A stretch of 64,000 nucleotides of DNA. Origin: Linum tenue. Taxonomy: Eukaryota; Streptophyta; Magnoliopsida; Malpighiales; Linaceae. The stretch covers positions 20,186,492-20,250,491 of the forward strand of contig CAMGYJ010000002.1 in assembly GCA_946122785.1 (NCBI GenBank), read 5' to 3'. The notes beneath the pieces are model-generated. The model was not told the origin of the DNA. It was given only the letters and a program-made list of their open reading frames with translations, and did not search any database. Numbering within the stretch: position 1 is the stretch's first letter; every line of letters starts with the position of its first letter. The translations under genes were made by a program, and so were the position numbers. This document shows positions 45,919 through 55,626 of this stretch, one piece after another.

Positions 45919-47028
45919 AAATAACTTAAGATAAAATATAAATATAGAAACATCATCACCAAACATATTCCTAAAATTCAATCAAAACAATAAGATGTAA
46001 CCTAGTGTTATAATGTTCTTTCTTCATTCAAGTTACCAAGGTTCGAACTCCAACGATAACATTTTTAATATATAAACATGAACAGGGTGCAATGACAAAA
46101 ATGACATTCCTAAAATCACTCCCAGACCACTAAATTTGAAATGAGAGAATTTCAACCCATATTTTGCCTTTATTTATTTTGTAGATATGAGTAAGAAAGA
46201 ATCGGTAAAGAAATATATATTGTTTATATATCGATTTATGAGTAGTTTAAGAGGAGTTTGTTTTTTCACATTAGTTATCTTTTTAATTAATTTATTTTTG
46301 AAAAAAATTCAACCAAAATAATTAAAAGCCTTTCAACATAACAATCTCACATACACGAATTGACCAAATCTTCTTCCCAACCCCTCCAAAGTTCTTCCGG
46401 CAAGCGTTGACGATGTTTCCCATCATCACTATCCAGGAGAAGGTATGGCAACATGACGAGGACGATGTCTCACTCTTGCAAAATCAGGCCTCGGTATAGT
46501 ATGTTAATAATAAAAAGTCCAAGTAGAAAGGAAACAATTCTGGCGGTGATCATTATTATATGATACAATACAAAATGAAATTTGAAGTAGATGAATTCAA
46601 AAGATAAATTCAACAAATTTTTTATTGAAATTTGATGTGGCAGTTAATGCGGAGTGTAAATAACGGTGTTATTAACGACAACAAATCAAATAGATAAAAA
46701 ATTTCAATGTTGTAAAAGGTTTGACTAATATTCTGTCCAACAGAAAACATTTAGCTAATATTTTGTCAAACTGAAAAAATTTGGCTGTTAAATTGTGTTT
46801 ATTCCGGAAAACAATACAATATCATTTTCTATTGGAATCTAATGTGTTGGCTTATGTGGAGTGTTGTTAACGGTAATAGTAATAGGTCTAGATCAATTAC
46901 TAAAATTTTGTGAAGTTATGAAAGATCTGACTATTATTTTAGATTTTTGGAAGCTAAGCTTATATTTTGTCACATGTTTAAAGAGTCGTTGCTCATTTTC
47001 TCTTTTAACTGCTCACTTGAAATTGTGA
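45919..47028. other. AT-rich intergenic region
   Basis: No gene is seen. 46720-46800 repeats TTTAGCTAATATT.TGTC-type words. 46370-46500 is less AT-rich but shows no recognisable product. Confidence 0.35.
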
Positions 47029-47039
47029 CTTTGTCATTG

Positions 47040-48459
47040 GCTAAATTACATGTTTGATCATTCAAATTACATAAATCTTTCATGTTTGTCATCAGAATTA
47101 CTTTTTATTCTTATTCACCACAATTTTACAAATCGTTTCACCGTTAGTCACCGACCGTTAGTCTCCGTTAATGCGGTCAGTTTTTTTATGACGTTTCAAA
47201 CGTAACTGTTGACTGGACCGTTAACTAATGACACGTCAATTTAAAAAATAAAAAAAAGTTTACTCTAAACCAGCGATCAAGCTGCACTCTTCCGATTTCG
47301 AGCAGCTCCGACAGGTGGTCGCCGGCGGCTGCAACATTCTCGAAATTCTCCTTAATGGCCTCCATAATCGCCTTCAAATTCTGGTGCCTCACCACCATTT
47401 TCATATCGGGCATCTCACTAGTCCTGAAACTCGCCGAATGCTTATGATTCTACAGAGGTTAATGCTTCACAAACTCTGCCCGCATCGATCCCGCAAAATT
47501 CAACCTCATCGCAATCTCAGATTTGGCCGCCTTGTCGTCGTCTTCTACTCCGCCGTCAGACAAGCTGGTTGTGCTGTAACGATCGTGACCCCCCCCCCCC
47601 CCACCCCCCCCCCCCCCCCCCCGCGCCCCGCCCACTCGCTACACTGAGCTTCTTCCTTCTCTTCGTCGACGACATTGTACTGCTTGTGGGCGGTGGTGGG
47701 GTTTTCATCGGATGCGGGTTGCTCGACTTCTGGAAGAAATCGTACTCTAACCATTCGATTCCAGTCTCTATCCTCCTGTCACCATCCTCATCGAGGTGGT
47801 GGCAGTTGCAGCCGTGACGGAGTTTGGTGATTGAAGAATTTGAAGTCGGGAGGGGAAGGAGGGTAGAAATTCTCCAGATCCAAATAGAGGAGGCCTGGGA
47901 GGGGTGCGAGAGTTGTTGGAATCTCCTAGGAGGAAGTTCGGGAGTAGTTAAAATCTGCTTGGTAGGCGGTGGGGAAGCCATAAGTAGCGGTGAAATTGGA
48001 TTTCTCACTACTAATAGGGGGAGAGGAAGGGATGGATACGAAGAGGATGTGAGGGAGCTTGGGAGGCAACGGCGGCGGCGATTGGAAGAGGCTAGTGGCA
48101 GTGCGATTGGAAGAGGCCAGCGTCGAGGGTCTAGGTGGAGTGGATGTGAGGGAGCTTGGAGGTGGCGATGGAAGGGGAAAATAGAGGGGCAGGTGGGGGA
48201 GGGTGGAGGGAAGGAGCAAGAGGAACACGTGGAGGATTAATTTTTTATTTTTTTTTTTAAATTTACATGTCATTAGTTAACCGTCTAGTCAGCAGTTTCA
48301 TTTGCCATTTGAAAAACTAACGGAGTTAACGGGGACTAACGGCTAGTGACTAACTGTGAAACAATTTGTAAAGTTAGTGGCAAATAAGAACGAAAAATAA
48401 TTACGGTGGCAAACGTGAAAGATTTATGTAATTTGAGTGACCAAACGTGTAATTTAGCC
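47040..48459. mobile_element. Mutator-like element 3, a Pack-MULE with a DUF632-type gene fragment
   Basis: TIRs of about 225 bp begin GGCTAAATTACA (47040) and end TGTAATTTAGCC (48459). They belong to the same family as elements 1 and 2 (shared CCGTTAGTCTCCGTTAA and GACCGTTAACTAATGAC-type words). An exact 11-bp target duplication CTTTGTCATTG flanks it (47029-47039, 48460-48470). The GC-rich interior (47270-48235) is captured coding-like sequence. No transposase is present. Confidence 0.92.
47225..48008 (-). pseudogene. Captured fragment resembling a DUF630/DUF632 protein gene
   Basis: The minus-strand frame ending at 47225 reads LKAIMEAIKENFENVAAAGDHLSELLEIGRVQLD. This fits, from memory, the start of the plant DUF632 domain (xLxEaIkEIxxxFxkAaxxGxxVsxLLExgR pattern). 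Upstream on the same strand (48008-47556) is a Pro-rich segment with PPPPTSSTM that resembles the linker before this domain. The pieces lie in different frames and a long C run (47587-47622) separates them, so no functional product is expected. Confidence 0.5.
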
Positions 48460-48531
48460 CTTTGTCATTGATGGTATTTATCATGGCTGTCATGTCAGTC
48501 GAATGTCAGCCAATACAACTGGATTCAATCG

Positions 48532-49082
48532 CAGGGATGGCAATGGGTCAGGTCGGGGGCGGATAGTGCATATCTGTTACACTACCCAAAAGAGTTCGGG
48601 TTTTACCCATACCCATACTCACATAAGAAACGGGTAGAAAACCAAAATCATGCCCATACCCGTTCGGGTTTGGGTATGCACGGTTATCCATGGATAATAA
48701 TTTCTCTTTATAACTTCAACCAATATGTTACCATTCACACATATTCTCACATTACATAAGCGTAAAAGTACGAGAATAATTCACTAGAATGAAGAAAATT
48801 AATTAAAATAACACAATTTCACGAAAATATTTTATTTATATGCTAAATATAAAATATGTTAGAGAAAATTAATGATTATTTCTAGACAAAATAAATATAC
48901 ATGTTATAATCGGGCGGGTTTGGGTTGGATAGTGAGAAAACCATTTCCACCCATTACCCGCAATATTCGGGTTCGGGTTTTACCCGTATCCACTAAAAGT
49001 TCTTCGGGTTCGGATTTTACCATACCCGATTAGATCGGATTCGGGGGGATATCCACGATTATGGATATTTTTGCCATCCCTT
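48532..49082. mobile_element. hAT-type MITE, about 550 bp
   Basis: Ends CAGGGATGGCAA (48532) and TTGCCATCCCTT (49071-49082) are near-perfect inverted repeats and match the termini of the hAT element at 5949-6491. Flanking 8-mers TTCAATCG and TTTAACCA agree at five of eight bases, with all differences being transitions: perhaps a decayed duplication. The inside has CGGGTTTGGGT-type repeats near both ends and an AT-rich middle. Confidence 0.75.
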
Positions 49083-49640
49083 TTTAACCAGCACCTATTA
49101 CAAAACTGGGCAGAGACTTTTCCAATCAACTTCCGGTCTTTAAACAAATTGTCGTCCTTCTGGTGAGTTTAGGTAAAAAAAAAAAAATTTGTTTCTTGAA
49201 TTTGAAAGATGTTGATATTGTTTGTTGGATTCAATTGTGAATATTTAGATGTTTATGTTATTTGTTGGATTCAAGTATAAATTTTTGGATGTTAGTTTAG
49301 AATGTTGTAGTTAAATATGATGATTTTTTTATTTTATTTAATATTTTATTTAAATATGAATGTAGATTTTAGAAAGATTCTTTAAATGTCTAAGTTCATT
49401 AAGAATTTAATGAATTTTTACATTCCTACTCGTCAAACCAGCATTACGATATAAACCGGTTTGACATATTTACAGAGATTTGCATTATTCAAAATGATTT
49501 TGTGGATGCTAAGCTGAGATCCAAGACAACATGATGATAATAATAGTAGTGACTATTCATCAATGATGCATGACTGAAATTTCTAGGTTGAGAAGACTTT
49601 GAAATATAAACAACCCAACGGTGCTTTGATTCTCCAGCAG
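49083..49640. other. Spacer with a dispersed-repeat fragment
   Basis: 49240-49466 resembles the first 195 bases of the window, including the GTCAAACC...GGTTTGAC palindrome at 49433-49466. No gene is seen. Confidence 0.4.
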
Positions 49641-49950
49641 CTCCTCTCTTTTACTTTTTGAAGTTTGGGTGCTTTTAAAAATGAAATCATGGTCCTGTGT
49701 GGTAGATGGTGAAGGGTATGCTAATCTATTCAGTATTATTCACCCAGCCAAAGAAAGAAAGAAACCCTATAAAGAAAAGAAAAAGCTACCTGGGTGGGGG
49801 CGGGATGATGCTTGCTGCTGCTGCCTTAATTTGAACAAAAAGAAATACCAGCTGCAGAAGAAGGCAGAGAGAGGCTTTCTTTCAATCGTCTGCTCTTTTT
49901 TCTTCCTCATTCATATCAAACGAACACCTCAATTTGCTTCCTCCTTATTC

Positions 49951-49958
49951 TATATATA
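49951..49958 (+). promoter_or_regulatory. TATA box of the truncated WAV3-like copy
   Basis: TATATATA lies 141 bases before the ATG at 50099. The surrounding CCCAGAA/CAACTTCCAGTTCCAATA sequence parallels the promoter of the full-length paralogue (TATA at 55512), so this is a duplicated promoter. Confidence 0.5.
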
Positions 49959-50098
49959 CTCATATAAAAACTCCATTCCAACTTCCAGTTCCAATAACCC
50001 AGAACGCCAAAACTGTCCTTCTTGCCTTCTTCGTCTGCTGCTGTTGCATTTCATTTCATTCATTCTGGGGGGAAACAGAAACAGCAGCAGAAGCAGTG

Positions 50099-50242
50099 AT
50101 GGGAGAAGGAAGTGCCAGAACTTCAAAGCTCAAGGGACTCGCCAAGAAAATGGTGGTGGCTGCTTGCGGCTCGTTCTCCTCCTCTGCCAAGTCTTCTGCT
50201 TCACCTCTTCCTTGTTCCAGCATGCGTTCTACTTCTGTTATG
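50099..50242 (+). pseudogene. Orphan first exon, paralogue of the WAV3-like gene
   Basis: A 48-codon exon (MGEGSARTSKLKGLAKKMVV...) followed by a consensus donor GTAAGT at 50243. It is closely similar to exon 1 of the gene at 55627 (shared KMVVAACGSFSSS), and similarity extends into the promoter, 5' UTR and part of intron 1 (to about 50480). Exons 2 and 3 (RING and vWA-like parts) are absent. The BRL2 coding sequence begins 547 bases further on. It is a truncated tandem duplicate. It could still be transcribed, since promoter and donor look intact. Confidence 0.75.
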
Positions 50243-50788
50243 GTAAGTCAATCAGTCCCGATCTTTCTTCTTCTGCTGATAAGTTGCTACTGCTGCTGCT
50301 GCAGCTTTCTACAAGTCTTCTACTTCCCTGCGTACAATATTTCAGAACAGAAAGTTTTTTGTTAGTTAGTGAATGAGTTTTACATATGGTGGTGGCCTTG
50401 GCATGCTATGGTATCCATCTTTTTTGACCTTTATCAGCCTTGTGAAGATTTTTCTGTCTGTCTGTCTTTGATCGTGATGATGATTACGCATTACCGTTTA
50501 CTACACATTCCATCATTATTATTCCACTCCACTGCTCCTTTATTCACCTTTTATTATAGTTAATAGTTGCATTTGGATATCATGATTACACATTACTGCA
50601 CACTCCCATCATTCCCGCTTCACTAACTCTGAAAGTTCCCTCCTTTTGCTTGCTTTTCCCCCTCTCCTTTGATAAATGCACCCGCATTCCTCATCTGTCA
50701 TGCATTCCATCTCCATTTTTCACACTCACTCTCCCTCCACCTTCCTTCTGATTCCCCTGCATATTCATACTACCACTACTACTCCTCC

Positions 50789-53700
50789 ATGGCCATCAAC
50801 GCACTCTTGCTGCTGCTGCTCAACGGTTTGCTAGTCATCGTCGTCGCGGGAGAGCAATTCCAACATTCTATAAAGACGGATGCAGCCGCACTCCTCATGT
50901 TCAAGCGCATGATCCACTCCGACCCCAACAATGTCCTCTCCGGCTGGCTCCCTGCTCACAACCCCTGCTCCTCCTCCTGGTTTGGAGTGACATGCTACCT
51001 CGGCCGGGTCACTCAGCTTGATCTCACTTCCGCTGCTCTCGCTGCCGATTCCATCTCTTTCGACACTTTCTCTTCTCTGGAACTCCTCTCCTCCCTCAAA
51101 CTATCCTCCAACAACTTCACCCTCACCAATTCAACATCTCTTCTCCGCCTCCCTCCTTCCCTCCAGCACCTCCACCTCCATTCCACGGGCCTCACTGGCC
51201 CTTTCCCAAGCTCATTCCTTACATCCCATCCCAACCTCCTCCAACTCGACCTGTCACACAACAATTTAACCACCCCCACTGCTGAATCATCATCCTTCAT
51301 CCCCTCTAGCCTCCAATTCCTTGACCTCTCCGACAACAACTTCACTGGACCTATCACCTCCCTCCTCCAGATCACATCTCCCACCCCATCATTGATCCAC
51401 ATGGACCTCTCCAAAAACCATCTTGTGGGCACAATTCCGACATTCATCTCCAACTGCACCTCCCTTCAAACACTCAACCTCTCATTCAACCTCCTATCCT
51501 CCAGCATCCCTCCTTCCCTCCTCGCCCAGCTTCGAGCCCTCCAGCATCTCGACCTCTCCCACAACCACCTAACTGGATGGATCCCTTCTGATCTCCATGA
51601 AGCCTGCGGTTCCCTCCTCGAGATCAAGCTTTCCTTTAACAACATTTCCGGCTCCATCCCCGATTCACTGTCTTCTTGTTCCTACCTCCAGCTCCTCGAC
51701 CTCTCCACCAACAATATTTCTGGGCCCTTCCCTGATTCTATCCTGCAAACCCTTGGCTCCTTGGAGACTCTGCTGTTGAGCAGCAACCTCATCTCTGGAC
51801 AGTTCCCGCCTTCACTTTCTTACTGCAAAAACTTGAAGGTGGCCGATTTCAGCTCCAACAGATTCTCTGGCACTTTCCCTCCTGACATTTGCCCTGGTGC
51901 TTCCTCCCTCCAAGAGCTGAGATTACCAGACAATCTCATCTCGGGCCCAATCCCGGCTCAGCTTTCTCGCTGCTCCAAGCTCAAAGCCATAGACTTTAGC
52001 TTGAACTACCTCAACGGCTCCATCCCTCCCGAGCTTGGAGACCTGGAGAACCTGGAGCAGGTCATTGCTTGGTTCAACGGCTTGGAAGGCGGAATCCCTC
52101 CGGAATTGGGGAAATGCAGGAACCTGAAGGATTTGATCCTCAACAACAACCACCTGAGCGGGCCAATTCCGGTGGAACTCTTCGGTTGCAGTAACTTGGA
52201 GTGGATATCCCTCACCAGCAATGAGATCAGCGGCCAAATCCCAAATCAAGTCGGGCTCCTTCCGAGACTTGCAGTTCTACAACTAGCCAATAACAGCTTG
52301 AGCGGGGAGATACCGCCGGAGCTCGGGAATTGCAGCAGCTTGGTGTGGCTGGATTTGAACAGCAACAAGCTCACGGGTGAGATCCCTCCGCGGTTGGGCC
52401 GCCAGCTCGGTTCCAAAGCCCTAACCGCAATCCCTTCCGGGAGCACTATTGTGTTCGTCCGAAACGTCGGGAATTCTTGCAAAGGAGTAGGTGGACTTCT
52501 GGAATTTGCAGGGATCAGACCTGAAAGACTGCTTCAGATCCCTACACTCAAGTCGTGTGATTTCACGAGGTTGTATTCAGGGCCAGTGTTGAGCCTTTTC
52601 ACGCAGTACCAAACCCTGGAGTACTTGGATCTCTCCTACAACGAGCTCCGGGGGAAGATCCCTGACGAATTTGGGAACATGATGGCTCTCCAAGTCCTGG
52701 AACTCTCCCACAACCGGCTTTCAGGGGAAATCCCTGCATCCCTCGGGCAGCTCAAGAACTTGGGAGTTTTCGACGCCTCCCACAATCGGCTTCAGGGAGA
52801 AATCCCTGATTCCTTCTCCAACCTCTCATTCTTAGTCCAGATCGACCTCTCCAATAACGAGCTGACAGGGCAGATTCCACAGTTAGGACAGTTGAGCACG
52901 CTTCCCGCCACCCAATACGCAAACAATCCTGGCCTCTGCGGCGTTCCCCTGCCTGAATGCAGGCTAATTATGTCCTCCAGCAGCAATCAAGATGCTGCCT
53001 CGAGAGGAGCCAGCAGGAGATCATCTTCCAAGGCATCCACGTGGGCCAACAGCGTTGTGCTAGGGGTGCTCATCTCGGTGGCTTCAGTCTGCATCCTTGT
53101 GGTGTGGGCCATAGCAATGAGGGTGAGGCACAAGGAGGCACAAGAGGCGAAGATGCTGCAGAGCCTGCAGGCATCCCACGCTGCCACGACGTGGAAGATC
53201 GAGAAGGAGAAGGAGCCACTGAGCATCAACGTGGCGACTTTCCAGAGGAACCTGAGGAAGCTGAAATTCTCACAGTTGATCGAGGCCACCAACGGGTTCT
53301 CAGGGGAAAGCATGATTGGATGCGGTGGGTTCGGGGAGGTGTTCAAGGCTACACTCAAAGATGGCTCGTGCGTGGCGATCAAGAAGCTCATCCGCCTCAG
53401 CTGCCAGGGGGACAGGGAGTTCATGGCTGAGATGGAGACTCTAGGGAAGATCAAGCACCGAAACCTGGTGCCACTGCTAGGGTACTGCAAAGTCGGGGAA
53501 GAGAGGCTACTGGTGTACGAGTACATGCCGTTCGGGAGCTTGGAGGAAGTGCTGCACGGGAGGAGGCATACCAAGGGCGGGGCGGATGTGTTGACATGGG
53601 AGGAAAGGAAGAAGATAGCAAGAGGGGCAGCGAAAGGTCTCTGCTTTCTTCACCACAACTGCATCCCTCACATCATCCACAGGGACATGAAGTCAAGCAA

Positions 53701-54223
53701 TGTGCTTCTGGATAAGGAGATGGAGGCTCGGGTTTCGGATTTCGGGATGGCACGCCTCATCAGCGCGCTGGACACACATCTCAGCGTCAGTACCCTGGCA
53801 GGGACTCCCGGGTATGTGCCCCCGGAGTACTATCAGAGTTTCCGGTGCACGGCCAAGGGAGATGTCTACTCTCTCGGAGTGGTGCTGTTGGAGCTGGTGA
53901 CAGGGAAGCGCCCCACGGACAAGGAGGACTTCGGGGACACCAACTTGGTTGGGTGGGTGAAGATGATGGTGAGACAAGGGAAGCAGATAGAAGTGATTGA
54001 TCCTGACCTTCTGCCGACGCAGGTTCGTGGCAGTAAAGATAATCACGACCATCAGCAGCAGCAAGAAGAGGAGGAGGATGAAGAAAAAGAGGCCGGGGAA
54101 GAGGTGAAGGAAATGGTGAGGTACCTGGAGATCACGCTGCAGTGCGTGGACGATTTCCCTTCTAAGAGGCCGAACATGTTGCAGGTGGTCGCCATGCTTA
54201 GGGAGCTCAACATTACCTCATGA
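50789..54223 (+). CDS. BRL2: BRI1-like 2 receptor kinase (BRL2/VH1), single exon
   Basis: A plasma-membrane leucine-rich repeat receptor kinase of the BRI1 family, linked in Arabidopsis to leaf vein development; unlike BRI1, BRL1 and BRL3 it is not known to bind brassinosteroid strongly. The protein has 1144 residues (Arabidopsis BRL2 is 1143). In order: signal peptide 1-21; N-cap with [16 protein letters not shown]; about two dozen LRRs interrupted by the BRI1-type island domain (about 542-604, [20 protein letters not shown]); C-cap with [15 protein letters not shown]; transmembrane helix about 753-776; juxtamembrane [19 protein letters not shown]; kinase from about 826, with glycine loop [14 protein letters not shown] lysine, [19 protein letters not shown] and [13 protein letters not shown]. 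It is an RD kinase with all catalytic residues present. A Gln/Glu-rich run ([14 protein letters not shown]) lies near residue 1090 in the C-lobe, where relatives vary. An in-frame ATG at 50669 exists; 50789 is chosen because it starts the signal peptide and fits the family length. Confidence 0.96.
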   Translation: MAINALLLLLLNGLLVIVVAGEQFQHSIKTDAAALLMFKRMIHSDPNNVLSGWLPAHNPCSSSWFGVTCYLGRVTQLDLTSAALAADSISFDTFSSLELLSSLKLSSNNFTLTNSTSLLRLPPSLQHLHLHSTGLTGPFPSSFLTSHPNLLQLDLSHNNLTTPTAESSSFIPSSLQFLDLSDNNFTGPITSLLQITSPTPSLIHMDLSKNHLVGTIPTFISNCTSLQTLNLSFNLLSSSIPPSLLAQLRALQHLDLSHNHLTGWIPSDLHEACGSLLEIKLSFNNISGSIPDSLSSCSYLQLLDLSTNNISGPFPDSILQTLGSLETLLLSSNLISGQFPPSLSYCKNLKVADFSSNRFSGTFPPDICPGASSLQELRLPDNLISGPIPAQLSRCSKLKAIDFSLNYLNGSIPPELGDLENLEQVIAWFNGLEGGIPPELGKCRNLKDLILNNNHLSGPIPVELFGCSNLEWISLTSNEISGQIPNQVGLLPRLAVLQLANNSLSGEIPPELGNCSSLVWLDLNSNKLTGEIPPRLGRQLGSKALTAIPSGSTIVFVRNVGNSCKGVGGLLEFAGIRPERLLQIPTLKSCDFTRLYSGPVLSLFTQYQTLEYLDLSYNELRGKIPDEFGNMMALQVLELSHNRLSGEIPASLGQLKNLGVFDASHNRLQGEIPDSFSNLSFLVQIDLSNNELTGQIPQLGQLSTLPATQYANNPGLCGVPLPECRLIMSSSSNQDAASRGASRRSSSKASTWANSVVLGVLISVASVCILVVWAIAMRVRHKEAQEAKMLQSLQASHAATTWKIEKEKEPLSINVATFQRNLRKLKFSQLIEATNGFSGESMIGCGGFGEVFKATLKDGSCVAIKKLIRLSCQGDREFMAEMETLGKIKHRNLVPLLGYCKVGEERLLVYEYMPFGSLEEVLHGRRHTKGGADVLTWEERKKIARGAAKGLCFLHHNCIPHIIHRDMKSSNVLLDKEMEARVSDFGMARLISALDTHLSVSTLAGTPGYVPPEYYQSFRCTAKGDVYSLGVVLLELVTGKRPTDKEDFGDTNLVGWVKMMVRQGKQIEVIDPDLLPTQVRGSKDNHDHQQQQEEEEDEEKEAGEEVKEMVRYLEITLQCVDDFPSKRPNMLQVVAMLRELNITS

Positions 54224-55511
54224 ATCATCATCATCTTGATGATGAGCAGCTACCTCGCCACACCTATCACCATGCACACATTTATTCTTCATTTCATTTC
54301 ATTATTTAAAGTGTTTGATACTACTCCCTCCCGACGATCATCACCCTGGAGTTTTTATATATATGCTCTGCCATCTCCTATCTTATATAATCAAAATCAG
54401 CCCATTTTTGTTTTGTGTTAACATATGAATGTCTCGGGCCGGCGAAGGGGATCATTTGACCGTAATTTTTAATGTCGAGCTTGTGAAGTGTTTATAGCAA
54501 TCACTAATCACAAGTGATCAACGAATAACTAAGCGTTGTTTGACTTATTAGACATTAATTACCACTTTTGGTGTTACTTGGCTAATTTCTTTACTCTAAA
54601 TTTACATCTAAACTTAAATACAAAGATTTGAATAAAAAAGCTAACACACAGAGATCTGGGAGAAAAAACCGCAGAGACTGTCATGTTATTAAACCAGATC
54701 AACCTATGGCATATCGTAAAATCAAAGTGGAAAAAAAGATAGGAGAGTCAAAACTAGATCGAAAACATAACTAAAACGATTCAATTGAGTCTTTGATTTG
54801 TCTATTTCTTCACTTTTATAAAGATCTAATGAGAAGAAAAAATAAAACTTAAATTCAGTGAAACAAAATCATATACTGATTAAGTCGATTTGAACCTAAT
54901 ATCAACTCAAACAAATTGAGCTTAGCTTGTGAAATTGTACATCTTTATTTAAATGTGTGTACCATAACTCAGAGTAGTTTACAATCTCAAATTGAATCGT
55001 GAAACTCTAAAGCCAGCTAGGTGAGCGGGGAAATTGAAAGAGAACAAGGAAAAGGTGAAAACGAGATGGTTGTTGAGGATTGAGGAAGAGGAGAGAAGGA
55101 AAAGCAATTTGGGAGCATTATTACTAGGAAGAGGTAGAGAAAGGGCAGTGAAAATAAGGGCAATGACAATGGTCAAGAAGTGCGGTCAAGTCAATTAGCT
55201 TAGAGATAATAAAGAAAGTATAGAAATGGTGGGGAAGGGTGCGGGCGTGTGGGGCTATTCCAAGTTTGAAAATGAAATAATATAAAGGGAAGCGTCGGGT
55301 GGGGGCGACTTCGAAAGTGATGGTATTGGCTTCTTTTAACGATACATTGATGTCAGAAATGGTATTCGCCCAAAGAAACCATAAAGAAAAAGCTGAGGGA
55401 GTAATGGTGCTGGTGGTGATGCTTTGAACAAATAGCAGAGCAATCAATCTGCAGGGGAGGGAAGCTTTTGTCTGCCCTTCATTCCTATCAAACACCTTCC
55501 CTTCCCCTTGT
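54224..55511. other. BRL2 3' flank and WAV3-like upstream region
   Basis: 54224-54430 is probably BRL2 3' UTR. 54440-55120 is AT-rich with nothing recognised. 55130-55511 resembles, in its last part, the promoter copy at 49640-49950. Short minus-strand frames (55124-55495) are not supported as genes. Confidence 0.4.
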
Positions 55512-55519
55512 TATATATA
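55512..55519 (+). promoter_or_regulatory. TATA box of the WAV3-like gene
   Basis: TATATATA, 108 bases before the ATG at 55627. It is shared with the duplicated promoter near 49951. Confidence 0.55.
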
Positions 55520-55626
55520 CCCACATAAATCTCCCACTTTCAGTTTCAATACCCAGAAGCCTATACTGTTGTTCTTAATTTCACTCAATTCATTCTGGAA
55601 AAATAAAACCAACAGCAGAAGCAGTG

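Noticed and set aside
47587..47622. Long C run, and a G run at 60231-60243, as functional elements
   Set aside because: Homopolymers of this kind are prone to length error and slippage; they coincide with broken frames and no regulatory role can be supported.
49669..50376. A 235-codon plus-strand open frame over the duplicated exon
   Set aside because: It runs through the TATA box, leader, exon and intron donor in another frame. The exon with a consensus donor and a paralogue explains the region better.
51013..54064. Several open frames of 100-195 codons antisense to the receptor kinase
   Set aside because: They are mirror frames of the GC-rich, repetitive LRR and kinase coding sequence and resemble no protein.
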